NCBI RefSeq assembly: GCF_900104805.1
Contig: NZ_LT629751.1
Coordinates: 4,176,501 to 4,240,500, forward strand
DNA from: Pseudomonas oryzae
Lineage (GTDB): Bacteria > Pseudomonadota > Gammaproteobacteria > Pseudomonadales > Pseudomonadaceae
Length of the DNA stretch: 64,000 bases
Direction: 5' to 3'
Of this stretch, positions 11,320-23,663 are shown piece after piece. Each line of letters starts with the position of its first letter. Position 1 is the first letter of the stretch. Made by a program: the position numbers and the translations under genes. Under the pieces are notes generated by a model. That model was not told the DNA's origin, did no database searches, and was given only the letters and a program-made list of their open reading frames with translations.

Positions 11320-11766
11320 ATGATTGCCCGAACCCTGCTGTTGCTGGCCCTGTGCGGCCTGACCCTGACCGCCTGCGACCGTGTCGATCCCAACTCCCCG
11401 CTGGGCAAGCGCCAGACGCTGTTCAAGGACATGCTGAAGACCAGCGAGGACCTCGGCGGCATGATTCGCGGGCGCATCACCTTCGACGAGCAGCGCTTCG
11501 CCGCCGGTGCGCTCAAGCTCGACCAGCTGTCGCGCCAGCCCTGGCAGCACTTCCCGCAGGTGCGCGAGGAGGACAGCCGCGCCCGCAACGAGGTGTGGCA
11601 GCGCCAGGAGCGCTTCCAGCAGCTGGCCCGCGACCTCGAGGCCAACACCGCGGCGCTGGTCGCCGCCACCGCCACCCGGCCGCTCGAGGCCAAGGCGCTG
11701 GCCGCGCCGGTCGACCGCGTGGAAAAGGCCTGCAAGGCCTGCCATGAGGAGTTCCGCATCTACTGA
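11320..11766 (+). CDS. c-type cytochrome lipoprotein, cytochrome c'/c556-like
   Basis: A 148-aa exported protein. It begins with a lipoprotein signal (MIARTLLLLALCGLTLTAC, lipobox Cys at residue 19), so it should be membrane-anchored in the periplasm. The body is helical and ends with a single haem-binding CKACH (CxxCH) nine residues before the C-terminus. A haem site at the very C-terminus and an all-helical body fit the cytochrome c'/c556 family. The redox partner is unknown. The gene is divergent from ahcY and converges on ligB 13 bp away. The longer reading frame upstream overlaps the riboswitch region and is not credible. Confidence 0.75.
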   Translation: MIARTLLLLALCGLTLTACDRVDPNSPLGKRQTLFKDMLKTSEDLGGMIRGRITFDEQRFAAGALKLDQLSRQPWQHFPQVREEDSRARNEVWQRQERFQQLARDLEANTAALVAATATRPLEAKALAAPVDRVEKACKACHEEFRIY

Positions 11767-11779
11767 CGGCGCCTGCCGC

Positions 11780-13621
<1,842 letters not shown>

Positions 13622-14905
13622 TCAGCTCATGCCCAGCCAGTTCGGCAGGGCCAGGGAGATCGCCGGAATGTAGGTGATGATCACCAGGAAGCCGAGCAGC
13701 ATCATCAGCCAGGGCATGGCGGCGCGGATCACCGCAGCCACCGGCATGCCGGTGACCGCCGAGGTGACGAACAGGTTGAGGCCCACCGGCGGGGTGATCA
13801 GGCCGATCTCCATGTTCACCACCATGATGATGCCGAGGTGGATCGGGTCGATGCCCAGCTGCACGGCGATGGGGAACAGGATCGGGGCGAGGATCAGGAT
13901 GATCGCCGACGGCTCCATGAAGGCGCCGGCCACCAGCAGCACGATGTTCACCACCAGCAGGAACATCCACGGCGACAGGCCCATCTCGATCACCCAGGCG
14001 GTGATCTGCTGGGGAATCTGCTCGGTGGTCAGCACGTGGGCGAACAGCATGGCGTTGGCGATGATGAACATCAGCATGATGCTCAGCTTGGCCGACTCGA
14101 GGATCACCTTCGGACATTCGCGCAGGGTCATGTCCTTGTAGACGAACAGGGCGACGAAGCCGGAGTACACCGCCGCCACCGCGGCCGCCTCGGTGGGGGT
14201 GAACATGCCCGAGTAGATGCCGCCGAGGATGATCACCATCAGCAGCAGGCCCCAGATCGCCTTGCGCGCGGCGCTCAGCCACTCGCGGAAGGAGGCGCGC
14301 GGCAGCGCCGGCAGGTTCTTCTTCACCGCGATGATGTAGATCGCCGCCATCAGCACCACGCCGAGCAGGATGCCCGGCACCACGCCGGCCATGAACAGCT
14401 TGCCGACCGAGGTCTCGGTGGCGGCGGCGTACACCACCATCACCACCGACGGCGGGATGAGGATGCCCAGGGTGCCGGCGTTGCAGACGATGCCGGCGCC
14501 GAACGCCTGCGGGTAGCCGGAGCGCACCATGCCGGCGATGGCGATCGAGCCGACCGCGGCGACGGTGGCCGGGCTGGAGCCGGACAGCGCGGCGAACAGC
14601 ATGCACGCCAGCACCGCGCCGATCGCCAGGCCGCCGCGGATGTGGCCGACGCAGGCGTTGGCGAAGTCGATCAGCCGGCGCGCCACGCCGCCGGTGGTCA
14701 TGAAGGCGCCGGCGAGCAGGAAGAACGGAATCGCCAGCAGGGTGTAGTGCTCGGAGGTTTCGAACAGCTTGATCGCCAGCGAGCGTACCGAGTCCTCGCT
14801 GAAGATCATGATGGTCAGCGAGCCGGCCAGGCCCAGCGACACGGCGATCGGCACGCCCATGAACATCAGCACGAACAGGGCGAGGAACAGGAACAGGATG
14901 GTCAT
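13622..14905 (-). CDS. dctM: TRAP transporter large permease DctM
   Basis: The 427-aa large membrane subunit (about 12 transmembrane helices) of a tripartite ATP-independent periplasmic transporter for C4-dicarboxylates. It uses the Na+ gradient to import succinate, fumarate or malate delivered by DctP. Family features include FMGVPIAVSLGLAG, AIPFFLLAGAFM, SGSSPATVAAVGSI, GTLGILIPPSVVMVVY and ITPPVGLNLFV. The start at 14905 overlaps the dctQ stop in ATGA, implying coupled translation. A strong terminator follows. The length matches the P. aeruginosa protein. Confidence 0.96.
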   Translation of the reverse strand: MTILFLFLALFVLMFMGVPIAVSLGLAGSLTIMIFSEDSVRSLAIKLFETSEHYTLLAIPFFLLAGAFMTTGGVARRLIDFANACVGHIRGGLAIGAVLACMLFAALSGSSPATVAAVGSIAIAGMVRSGYPQAFGAGIVCNAGTLGILIPPSVVMVVYAAATETSVGKLFMAGVVPGILLGVVLMAAIYIIAVKKNLPALPRASFREWLSAARKAIWGLLLMVIILGGIYSGMFTPTEAAAVAAVYSGFVALFVYKDMTLRECPKVILESAKLSIMLMFIIANAMLFAHVLTTEQIPQQITAWVIEMGLSPWMFLLVVNIVLLVAGAFMEPSAIILILAPILFPIAVQLGIDPIHLGIIMVVNMEIGLITPPVGLNLFVTSAVTGMPVAAVIRAAMPWLMMLLGFLVIITYIPAISLALPNWLGMS

Positions 14906-15534
14906 TTGCCGTGCTCCTCGTGCTCGGTCAGCTTGATCGCCTCGGCGGCTTCGTCGGCCAGGCCCAGGCCGGTCTGGCGGTTGGTGAGGATGCGCACGAA
15001 GATCTCGGCGAAGCGGATGAACACCATGGCGAAGCCGAACGGCACGATCAGGCCGATGTGCCACTGCTGCACGCCGAAGTGGCCGAGGTCCTCGGCGCCG
15101 ATGGCGGCGGTGAACAGGGTCTGGGCCCACGAGAAGCTGGCCACGCTGAGCAGGCCGGCGTAGCCCAGGCAGGCCAGGCAGCCGAGCAGGCCGATGATGC
15201 GCTGCACCGGCTTGCTGGCCAGCTTGACCAGCGCGTCGACGCCGATGTGGCCGGCGGTGCGCACGCCGTAGGCCAGGCCGAAGAAGATCAGCCAGGCGAA
15301 CAGCGCCTTGGTCAGCGCGTTGCTCCAGGTCATCGCCTGGGCGAGGTCGAGGATGAAGTCGCCGATGGCGAAGAAGAAGTCGCCGGCGCCCTCGAAGCGG
15401 TCGCCGAGGTTGTAGAACAGGGTGTACAGGTTGTTGAGGATGACGTAGACGAACGTCACCAGGGTCATGGCCGTCAGCAGGAAGACGATGAAGCCTTCCT
15501 CGAAGCGATCCCAGACCAGGCGCAAGGCGTTCAT
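14902..15534 (-). CDS. dctQ: TRAP transporter small permease DctQ
   Basis: A 210-aa, four-helix membrane protein that pairs with DctM and docks DctP. The family core FFGLAYGVRTAGHIGVDALVK is at mid-protein, with hydrophobic stretches at about residues 15-35, 85-100, 130-150 and 165-190. It is slightly longer than typical DctQ proteins because of an N-terminal loop (TLFYNLGDRFEGAGDFFFA). The gene is 102 bp after dctP, a gap that contains a strong inverted repeat, and overlaps dctM by 4 bp. Confidence 0.94.
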   Translation of the reverse strand: MNALRLVWDRFEEGFIVFLLTAMTLVTFVYVILNNLYTLFYNLGDRFEGAGDFFFAIGDFILDLAQAMTWSNALTKALFAWLIFFGLAYGVRTAGHIGVDALVKLASKPVQRIIGLLGCLACLGYAGLLSVASFSWAQTLFTAAIGAEDLGHFGVQQWHIGLIVPFGFAMVFIRFAEIFVRILTNRQTGLGLADEAAEAIKLTEHEEHGK

Positions 15535-15560
15535 GGCAGGTTTCTCCGCTGGAAAGAAGT

Positions 15561-15610
15561 GCGGGGCGGGCGTCGGGCAGCGCTGCGGCTGTCGACGGCG
15601 CCCGCCCCGC
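15561..15610 (-). repeat. 12-bp inverted repeat between dctP and dctQ
   Basis: GCGGGGCGGGCG (15561-15572) and CGCCCGCCCCGC (15599-15610) are perfectly complementary across a 26-nt spacer. The stem begins 27 nt after the dctP stop. In transporter operons such stems often protect the upstream mRNA, giving excess binding protein. Termination is unlikely without a T-run. Confidence 0.65.
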
Positions 15611-15636
15611 GGGCGAACCAGTCGCTTGGATGAAGC

Positions 15637-16938
<1,302 letters not shown>

Positions 16939-16959
<21 letters not shown>

Positions 16960-16993
16960 TCAGTCGAGCTCGTCGTGCGGATTTCCGCCAGCC
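16939..16993 (-). repeat. 17-bp perfect inverted repeat across the dctD stop codon
   Basis: GGCTGGCGGAAATCCGC (16939-16955) and GCGGATTTCCGCCAGCC (16977-16993) are exactly complementary with a 21-nt loop. The right arm encodes part of the DctD C-terminus and the stop codon lies in the loop. This could terminate or stabilise the dctBD message. Confidence 0.75.
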
Positions 16994-18348
16994 TCGCCGA
17001 GGCTCAGACCGTGCTTGCGCAGCTTGTCGTGCAGGGTCTTGCGCGGCACGCCGAGCGCCTCGGCCAGACTGCGCAGCGAGGCGTGGCCGTGGGCCAGCTC
17101 GGCGGCGATCAGGTTGCGCTCGAAGGCCTCCACCCGCGCCGCCAGGTTGCCCTCGCCCGGCAGATCCGGCAGCGCCGCGCCGAGGTCGAGGCCAAGGTCC
17201 AGGCCGAGGGCGAAGCGCTCGGCGGCGTTCTGCAGCTCGCGCACGTTGCCCGGCCAGGCGTGGCCGAGCAGGGCGGCGCGCTCGCCGGTGTCCGGCTCGC
17301 GCAGCGGCAGGCCGTGGCGCTGCGCCGCCGAGGCGCAGAAGTGGCGGAACAGCAGCAGCACGTCGTCGCCGCGCTCGCGCAGCGGCGGGATGCGCAGCGG
17401 CGCGACGTTGAGACGGTAGTAGAGGTCGGCGCGGAAGCGGCCCTGGTCGGCGGCCACGCGCAGGTCCTCCTTGGTCGCCGCAATTACCCGGATGTCCAGC
17501 GGGATCAGCTGGTTGGAGCCGAGGCGCTCGACCACCCGCTCCTGCAGCATGCGCAGCAGCTTGACCTGCACGTCGAGGCTCATGCTCTCGATCTCGTCGA
17601 GGAACAGGGTGCCGCCGTTGGCGTACTCGAACTTGCCGATGCGCCGCTTGCTGGCGCCGGTGAAGGCGCCGGCCTCGTGGCCGAACAGCTCGCTCTCCAC
17701 CACCGACTCGGCCAGCGCGCCGGCGTTGATCGCCACGAACGGGCCGTCGCGACGGCTGGACAGATCGTGCAGGGCGCGCGCCACCACCTCCTTGCCGCTG
17801 CCGGTCTCGCCGAGGATCAGCACGTCGGCGCTGGTCGCGGCCAGCGCGGCGACCTGCTGGCGCAGGCGCACGAGGCCCGGCGACAGGCCGATCAGGCGGC
17901 CCTCGAGGGCGTCGCGGCCGGACAGGGTCTGGCGCAGCTGGCGGTTCTCCAGCACCAGGCGGCGCATCGCCAGGCCGCGGCGCACGCCGTCGAGCAGGGT
18001 GTCGCTGGGGAACGGCTTCTCGAGGAAGTCCCAGGCGCCGGCGCGCATCGCCTGCACCGCCAGCGGCACGTCGCCGTGGCCGGTGATGAGGATCACCGGC
18101 AGTTCGGCGTCGCGGCCGTGCAGCTGTTCGAGCAATTGCAGGCCGTCGATGCCCGGCATGCGGATGTCGCTGACCACCACCCCCGGCCAGTCCGCCGGCA
18201 GCGCCGCCGCCAGGCCGCGCGCGTCGCCGCGCGCCTCGACCCTGAGGCCGGCCAGATCGAGGGTCTGCGCCAGCGCCTGACGCAGGTGCGGGTCGTCGTC
18301 GACCAGCAGCACTTCGGTGGTGGCGGCGACGCCGGGTGCGGAACTCAT
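16960..18348 (-). CDS. dctD: C4-dicarboxylate response regulator DctD, sigma54-dependent
   Basis: A 462-aa NtrC-family activator. The receiver domain (about 10-125) has the DDD acidic cluster at 17-19, the phospho-acceptor D61 in VVSDIRMPG and K111 in FLEKPFP. The AAA+ domain (about 145-370) has Walker A GETGSGKE at 180-187, the sigma54-contacting GAFTGA at 227-232 and GGTLFLDEIESM. A Fis-type helix-turn-helix closes the protein (RSLAEALGVPRKTLHDKL). Phosphorylated by DctB, it should drive the RpoN promoter of dctPQM. The start overlaps the dctB stop in ATGA. Confidence 0.96.
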   Translation of the reverse strand: MSSAPGVAATTEVLLVDDDPHLRQALAQTLDLAGLRVEARGDARGLAAALPADWPGVVVSDIRMPGIDGLQLLEQLHGRDAELPVILITGHGDVPLAVQAMRAGAWDFLEKPFPSDTLLDGVRRGLAMRRLVLENRQLRQTLSGRDALEGRLIGLSPGLVRLRQQVAALAATSADVLILGETGSGKEVVARALHDLSSRRDGPFVAINAGALAESVVESELFGHEAGAFTGASKRRIGKFEYANGGTLFLDEIESMSLDVQVKLLRMLQERVVERLGSNQLIPLDIRVIAATKEDLRVAADQGRFRADLYYRLNVAPLRIPPLRERGDDVLLLFRHFCASAAQRHGLPLREPDTGERAALLGHAWPGNVRELQNAAERFALGLDLGLDLGAALPDLPGEGNLAARVEAFERNLIAAELAHGHASLRSLAEALGVPRKTLHDKLRKHGLSLGEAGGNPHDELD

Positions 18349-20189
18349 GGGCGATCCTCCGGGGACTGGGTGCCGGGGCCGGCGCTGGCCGGCAGCAGGT
18401 TGAGGGTGACCAGCGCGCCGCCCTGCGGATGGTTGGCCAGCAGCAGCTCGCCGCCGAGGGCGCGGGTCAGGCTGTCGCAGATGGCCAGGCCGAGGCCGAG
18501 GCCGCGCGCGGTGGTCTTGGTGGTGAAGAACGGCTCGCGGGCGCGCTCCAGCGCCTCGGCGGAAAAGCCCGGGCCGTTGTCGCGCAGGGTCAGGCTGATG
18601 CGCCCGTCGGCCAGGGGCTGCGCGCTGAGCCACAGGCGCCGCGGCGGCGCCTTCTCGCTCATCGCGTCGAAGGCGTTGGCCAGCAGGTTGCCGAGCACCT
18701 GGCGCAGGCGCGTCTCGCCGGCCTGCACCCACAGGGTGGCGTCCGGCAGGTCGCGCAGCAGCTCCACCTCCAGGGCGCGGCGGCGCTGGGCGAGCAGGGC
18801 CAGGGCGTCGTCCAGCGCCGGCTGCAGGGCCACGGTCTCCGGCGCCTTGCGGTCGCGGCGGGCGAAGGCCTTGAGGTGGCTGATGATCGAGGCCATGCGC
18901 GCGGTCAGCTCGCTGATCAGCTTGAGGTTGCCGCGCGCATCCTCGACCCGGCCGTGGTCGAGCAGCACGCCGGCGTTGTCGGCGTAGCTGCGGATCGCCG
19001 CGAGCGGCTGGTTGAGTTCGTGGCTGATGCTGGCGCTCATGGTGCCCAGCGCCGACAGCTTGCCGGCCTGCACCAGCTCGTCCTGGGCGCGCACCAGCTC
19101 CTGCTGGGCCTGCTCGCGCTCGAGCACCTCCTGCTTGAGGCGCTCGGTCAGCGCCAGCAGGTCCTCGGTGCGCTCGGCGACGCGCTGCTCCAGCTCGCGG
19201 CGGGTGCGCGCATCGATGGCCAGGCGCTCGAGCAGGTGGCGGCGGCGCTGCAGCAGCACCGCGGCGAGCAGCAGCACGGCGAGCAGGGTCGCTCCGGCGA
19301 TGGCCATCACGCTCTGCACCGGGCGTTCGATCAGGCTGCGCGGGGCGAGGATGCTCGCCGTCCAGCCGGTTTCCTCGAGGGTGCTGCTCTGGCGCAGCCA
19401 GTCCCGCTCGACCAGCGCCAGCGGCTGCGGCGTCTGGGTCGGATAGGGCAGGTTGGCGGCGATGTCGGCGCGCTCGCCGGCGCTCAGCTCGCGGGTGGCG
19501 CGGAAGCGCCAGTCCGGCCGCGAGGTGAGGATCACCACGCCGTGGGCGTCGGTGACCAGCAGCTGCTCCGGGGTGCTGCCGAGCAGCGTCTCGGTGTGGT
19601 CGAGGTCGACCTTGACCACCAGCACGCCGAGCACCTCGTGGCCGTCGCGCACCGCCGCGGCGAAGAAGTAGCCGCGCTTGCCCGAGGTGGTGCCGAGGCC
19701 GAAGAACTGGCCGAGGCGACCGGCCAGCGCCTCGCGGAAGTACGGGCGGAAGGCGAAGTTGCGTCCGACGAAGGCGTCGAACTCGCTCCAGTTGGACGCC
19801 GCCAGGGTCAGCCCGGCGGGGTTCATCAGGTAGATCACGTCGGCGCCGCTCTGATCGCGCACGCGCTTGAGCAGCTGGTTGGCGGCATTGATGGTGTCGG
19901 CGTCCTCGGCGGCGCGCAGCGCGGCGCGCAGCGCCGGCAGGTCGCCGAGGATGTGCGGCAGGGCCTCGTAGCGGCGCAGGGTGCCGCGCAGGTTGGCCAC
20001 GTACAGCTCGAGGGTCTGCGCGTTCTGCTCGGCGACCCGCTCGCTGTAGTAGCGGGTCGCCAGGTGCTCGATCGGCCACAGCAGCGGCGCGAGCAGCACG
20101 GCGAGCAGGACCAGGGTGCGCCAGCGGGGGCGGGAGAACAGGTTGAGCGCGGTGGGCATGGCGGGGGTCGCTTGCGGATCGGCGCGCAT
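18345..20189 (-). CDS. dctB: C4-dicarboxylate sensor histidine kinase DctB
   Basis: A sensor kinase of about 614 aa. A first membrane helix (TLVLLAVLLAPLLWPIEHLA) is followed by a large periplasmic dCache/PAS-type sensor (about residues 45-310). A second helix (VMAIAGATLLAVLLLAAVL) leads through a coiled coil to the HisKA domain with the phospho-acceptor His in SISHELNQPLAAIRS. The ATPase domain carries NLLANAFDAM, DNGPGF and GLGLGLAIC. I chose the ATG at 20189, which overlaps the rmlD stop as TAATG. A second in-frame ATG at 20159 would shorten it by ten residues and is equally possible. Confidence 0.94.
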   Translation of the reverse strand: MRADPQATPAMPTALNLFSRPRWRTLVLLAVLLAPLLWPIEHLATRYYSERVAEQNAQTLELYVANLRGTLRRYEALPHILGDLPALRAALRAAEDADTINAANQLLKRVRDQSGADVIYLMNPAGLTLAASNWSEFDAFVGRNFAFRPYFREALAGRLGQFFGLGTTSGKRGYFFAAAVRDGHEVLGVLVVKVDLDHTETLLGSTPEQLLVTDAHGVVILTSRPDWRFRATRELSAGERADIAANLPYPTQTPQPLALVERDWLRQSSTLEETGWTASILAPRSLIERPVQSVMAIAGATLLAVLLLAAVLLQRRRHLLERLAIDARTRRELEQRVAERTEDLLALTERLKQEVLEREQAQQELVRAQDELVQAGKLSALGTMSASISHELNQPLAAIRSYADNAGVLLDHGRVEDARGNLKLISELTARMASIISHLKAFARRDRKAPETVALQPALDDALALLAQRRRALEVELLRDLPDATLWVQAGETRLRQVLGNLLANAFDAMSEKAPPRRLWLSAQPLADGRISLTLRDNGPGFSAEALERAREPFFTTKTTARGLGLGLAICDSLTRALGGELLLANHPQGGALVTLNLLPASAGPGTQSPEDRP

Positions 20190-21058
20190 TATGTGGCGCC
20201 GGCCAGACAGTCGGCCAGCGCCTGGCGCCAGTCGGGCAGCGCCACGCCCCAGTCGCGCGCCAGCGCGGCGCAGTCCAGCCGCGAGTCGGTCGGGCGCGCC
20301 ACCGCGCTGGGGTAGTCGGCGCTGGCGATCGGCAGCAGCCGCGCGCAGGGCTCGCCGCGCACGCGCAGGTCGGCGGCGATCGCGCAGGCCAGCTCGTACC
20401 AGCTGGCGCCGCCGGCGCAGCTGGCGTGGTACAGGCCGGCCGGGCCGGGAGCGCCGGCGGCGAGGCGCGCCACCAGCGCCGCCGTCGCGTCGGCCAGCGC
20501 CGCGCAACTGGTCGGGTTGCCGAACTGGTCGGCGACCACCCGCACCTCGGCGCGCTCGCGCAGCAGGCGCTGCATGGTCAGCAGGAAGTTGCGGCCGTGG
20601 CGGCTGTACAGCCAGCTGCTGCGCAGAATCAGGTGCGCCCCGCCGACGGCGGCGATCGCCAGCTCGCCGGCCCGCTTGCTCTGGCCGTAGAGGTTGAGCG
20701 GCGCGCAGGCGTCGTCCTCGCGGTAGGGGCGGCCGAGGCGCCCGTCGAACACGTAGTCGCTGGAGTAGTGCAGCAGCCAGGCGCCCAGCGCCGCCGCCTC
20801 CTCGGCCAGCGCGGCGGGTGCGGCGGCGTTGACCGCGAAGGCCGCTTCCGGCTCGCGCTCGGCCTGCTCCACCGCGGTGTACGCCGCGGCGTTGACCACC
20901 AGTTGCGGGCGCGCGCGCTGCAGGTAGCGGCGCAGGGCGGGCAGGTCGCGCAGATCCAGCGTGGCGCGGCTCGGCGTGAGCAGCTCGCCGTGGCCGGCCA
21001 GGCGCGGGGCGAGGGCGTGGCCGAGCTGGCCGCCGGCGCCGAGCAGGAGGATCTTCAC
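20189..21058 (-). CDS. rmlD: dTDP-4-dehydrorhamnose reductase
   Basis: A 289-aa short-chain reductase that performs the last step of dTDP-L-rhamnose synthesis. It shows the Rossmann motif LLGAGGQLGHAL, VNAAAYTAVEQAE, the active-site region LLHYSSDYVFDG, LNLYGQSKRAGE (Tyr-x3-Lys) and SWLYSRHGRNF. It begins at a GTG (21058) whose GTGA overlaps the rmlC stop, with GAGG upstream. Its own stop overlaps the dctB start. Rhamnose made here feeds LPS core/O-antigen or rhamnolipid glycosylation; this strain's use cannot be told from the window. Confidence 0.95.
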   Translation of the reverse strand: MKILLLGAGGQLGHALAPRLAGHGELLTPSRATLDLRDLPALRRYLQRARPQLVVNAAAYTAVEQAEREPEAAFAVNAAAPAALAEEAAALGAWLLHYSSDYVFDGRLGRPYREDDACAPLNLYGQSKRAGELAIAAVGGAHLILRSSWLYSRHGRNFLLTMQRLLRERAEVRVVADQFGNPTSCAALADATAALVARLAAGAPGPAGLYHASCAGGASWYELACAIAADLRVRGEPCARLLPIASADYPSAVARPTDSRLDCAALARDWGVALPDWRQALADCLAGAT

Positions 21059-21603
21059 GGGAACACCTCGGCGTCGGCGAGGGCGAGGCCTTGGGCATCG
21101 CGCGGCGACAGCAGCGGCACGCCGGCCAGCGGCCAGGCGATGGCCAGGCGCGGATCGTCCCAGCGCAGGCAGCGCTCGTGCGCCGGGCTGTAGCCGGCGG
21201 TGGTCTTGTACAGGACGACGCTGGCGTCGGCCAGGCTGAGGAAGCCGTGGGCGAAGCCCGGCGGAATCCACAGCTGGCGGCGGTTTTCCGCGCTCAGCTC
21301 GACCCCGTGCCAGCGGCCGAAGCGCGGCGAGGCGCGGCGCAGGTCGACCACCACGTCGAACACCGCGCCCTGCACCACGCGCACCAGCTTGCCCTGCGCC
21401 ATGGGCGGCAGCTGGTAGTGCAGGCCGCGCAGCACGCCGCGGTGCGAGACCGAGTGGTTGTCCTGGACGAACTCGGCCTGCACTCCGGTCAGTTCGGCGA
21501 AGGTGCGCGCGTTCCAGCTCTCGAAGAAGCAGCCGCGCGCGTCCTCGAACACCCTGGGCTCGAGGATCAGCACGCCGTCGAGGGCGGTGGCGATGGCCTT
21601 CAC
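21055..21603 (-). CDS. rmlC: dTDP-4-dehydrorhamnose 3,5-epimerase
   Basis: A 182-aa cupin-fold epimerase acting before RmlD. Conserved parts are [41 protein letters not shown] (catalytic His region), [28 protein letters not shown] and the catalytic Tyr in VLYKTT. It starts at a GTG (21603) with GAGGAG upstream; the GTGA overlaps the rmlA stop, so translation is coupled along the rml set. Confidence 0.96.
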   Translation of the reverse strand: MKAIATALDGVLILEPRVFEDARGCFFESWNARTFAELTGVQAEFVQDNHSVSHRGVLRGLHYQLPPMAQGKLVRVVQGAVFDVVVDLRRASPRFGRWHGVELSAENRRQLWIPPGFAHGFLSLADASVVLYKTTAGYSPAHERCLRWDDPRLAIAWPLAGVPLLSPRDAQGLALADAEVFP

Positions 21604-22472
21604 GGTAGCTCCTCGAGCAGGCGCGTCAGGTACTGGCCGTAGCTGCTGTGCCCGTGCAGGCGGGCGCGTGCGGCCAGCCGCTGGCGGTCGATCCAGCCCT
21701 GCTGCAGGGCGATCTCCTCCAGGCAGGCGATCTTCAGGCCCTGGCGGTGCTCGATGGTCTGCACGTACTGCGCCGCCTCCAGCAGGCTGTCGTGGGTGCC
21801 GGTGTCGAGCCAGGCGAAGCCGCGGCCGAGGCGCTCGACCTGCAGCTCGCCGAGGGCCAGGTAGGCGTTGTTGACCTCGGTGATCTCCAGCTCGCCGCGC
21901 GCCGAGGGCTTGAGCTGCGCGGCGATGGCCAGGGCGCGGCGGTCGTAGACGTACAGCCCGGTCACCGCGTAGCGCGACTTCGGCTTGAGCGGCTTCTCCT
22001 CGATCGACCGCGCGCGGCCGTCGGCGTCGAACTCGATCACGCCGAAGCGCTCGGGGTCGCTGACCTGGTAGCCGAACACCGTGGCGCCGGGGCGGCCGAG
22101 CGCCTGGCGCAGCGCGGCGATGAAGTGCGGGCCGTGGAACAGGTTGTCGCCGAGGATCAGGCAGATACGCTCGTCGTCGCCGATGAAGGGCGCGGCGATC
22201 AGCAGCGCCTGGGCAATGCCCTCCGGGCGCGGCTGCTCGGCGTAGCTCAGGCGCACGCCGAAGGCGCTGCCGTCGCCCAGCAGACGCTCGAACAGCGGCC
22301 GCTCGTGCGGCGTGGTGATGATCAGGATGTCGCGGATGCCGGCCAGCAGCAGCACCGACAGCGGGTAGTAGATCAGCGGCTTGTCGTACACCGGCAGCAG
22401 CTGCTTGGACAGGCCGAGGGTCAGCGGATACAGGCGGCTGCCGCTGCCGCCGGCGAGGACGATGCCCTTCAT
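21600..22472 (-). CDS. rmlA: Glucose-1-phosphate thymidylyltransferase
   Basis: A 290-aa nucleotidyltransferase that joins glucose-1-phosphate and dTTP to give dTDP-glucose, the entry step and feedback point of rhamnose synthesis. The signature [19 protein letters not shown] opens the protein, followed by [37 protein letters not shown] and [20 protein letters not shown]. The ATG at 22472 lies in an ATGA overlap with the rmlB stop. Confidence 0.97.
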   Translation of the reverse strand: MKGIVLAGGSGSRLYPLTLGLSKQLLPVYDKPLIYYPLSVLLLAGIRDILIITTPHERPLFERLLGDGSAFGVRLSYAEQPRPEGIAQALLIAAPFIGDDERICLILGDNLFHGPHFIAALRQALGRPGATVFGYQVSDPERFGVIEFDADGRARSIEEKPLKPKSRYAVTGLYVYDRRALAIAAQLKPSARGELEITEVNNAYLALGELQVERLGRGFAWLDTGTHDSLLEAAQYVQTIEHRQGLKIACLEEIALQQGWIDRQRLAARARLHGHSSYGQYLTRLLEELP

Positions 22473-23533
22473 GCGCCGCGCCCCAGGCGCTGCGCCGGAT
22501 CGTGCTCGGCGAGCACCTCGGCGCACCAGTCGCGGTGCTGCAGGTACCACTGCACGGTCTGGCGCAGGCCGCTGGCGAAGGACTCCTGCGGCGCCCAGCC
22601 CAGCTCGCCCATCAGCTTGCCCGGGTTCACCGCGTAGCGGCGGTCGTGGCCGGGGCGGTCGGGCACCGAGTGGATCAGCTGGCGGTAGTGCTGCACGCCG
22701 GCCGGCTTGTGCGGCGCCAGCTCCTCGAGCAGGTCGCACAGGGTCTCGGCCACCGCGCGGTTGCTGCGCTCGCTCTGCCCGCCGACCAGGTAGCTCTGCC
22801 CCGGCGTGCCACGCTCGAGGATCAGCTGCAGGGCGCGGGCGTGGTCCTCGACGTACAGCCAGTCGCGCACCTGCAGGCCGTCGCCGTACAGCGGCAGCGG
22901 CTGGCCGGCGAGGGCGTTGAACAGCAGGCGCGGGATCAGCTTCTCGGGGAACTGGCGCGGGCCGTAGTTGTTCGAGCAGTTGCCGAGCAGCACCGGCAGG
23001 CCGTAGGTGCGCCCCCAGGCGCGCACCAGATGGTCGGCGCCGGCCTTGCTCGCCGCGTAGGGCGAGCTGGGCGCGTAGGGCGTGCCCTCGTCGAACGGCG
23101 GCGCGTCCGGCGCCAGGTCGCCGAACACCTCGTCGGTGGACACGTGGAGGAAGCGGAACGCCGCCCGCTCCGCCGCCGGCAGCGCCTGCCAGTGCGCGCG
23201 CGCCGCTTCCAGCAGGGTGAAGGTGCCGACCAGGTTGGTCTGGATGAACGCCGCCGGGCCGTCGATCGAGCGGTCGACGTGCGACTCGGCCGCCAGGTGC
23301 ACCACCGCCTGCGGACGGAACTCGGCGAACAGTCGGGCGAGCAGCGTGGCGTCGCCGATGTCGCCGTGGACGAAACGATGGCGCGGCTGGTCCGCCACCT
23401 CGCGCAGCGAGGCGAGGTGGCCGGCGTAGGTCAGCTTGTCCAGGTCGAGCAGCTCGTGCCCGCTGTGGCGGATCAGCTGGAGCACCAGCGCCGAGCCGAT
23501 GAAGCCGGCACCGCCGGTGAGCAGGATGCGCAT
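22469..23533 (-). CDS. rmlB: dTDP-glucose 4,6-dehydratase
   Basis: A 354-aa NAD+-dependent extended short-chain dehydratase, first gene of the rmlBACD block. Visible motifs are the Rossmann [37 protein letters not shown], the catalytic YAASK in [32 protein letters not shown], and [13 protein letters not shown]. The start at 23533 (MRILLTGG) is preceded by GGAG at about nine bases. The gene order B-A-C-D followed by dctBD without gaps suggests one long transcript; a promoter upstream of 23533 was not recognised. Confidence 0.97.
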   Translation of the reverse strand: MRILLTGGAGFIGSALVLQLIRHSGHELLDLDKLTYAGHLASLREVADQPRHRFVHGDIGDATLLARLFAEFRPQAVVHLAAESHVDRSIDGPAAFIQTNLVGTFTLLEAARAHWQALPAAERAAFRFLHVSTDEVFGDLAPDAPPFDEGTPYAPSSPYAASKAGADHLVRAWGRTYGLPVLLGNCSNNYGPRQFPEKLIPRLLFNALAGQPLPLYGDGLQVRDWLYVEDHARALQLILERGTPGQSYLVGGQSERSNRAVAETLCDLLEELAPHKPAGVQHYRQLIHSVPDRPGHDRRYAVNPGKLMGELGWAPQESFASGLRQTVQWYLQHRDWCAEVLAEHDPAQRLGRGA

Positions 23534-23663
23534 GCGCGGTCTCCGCAGGTCATTTCCGGTAACGGCGCCGGGCTGGCTCCGCTGCGTGGCGCGGGCGAAG
23601 ATGGCCGCCCGCCGCCCTGCCACAAGGATACCCGATGCCACCGCCTGCCGCCCCGGAGCCCCG

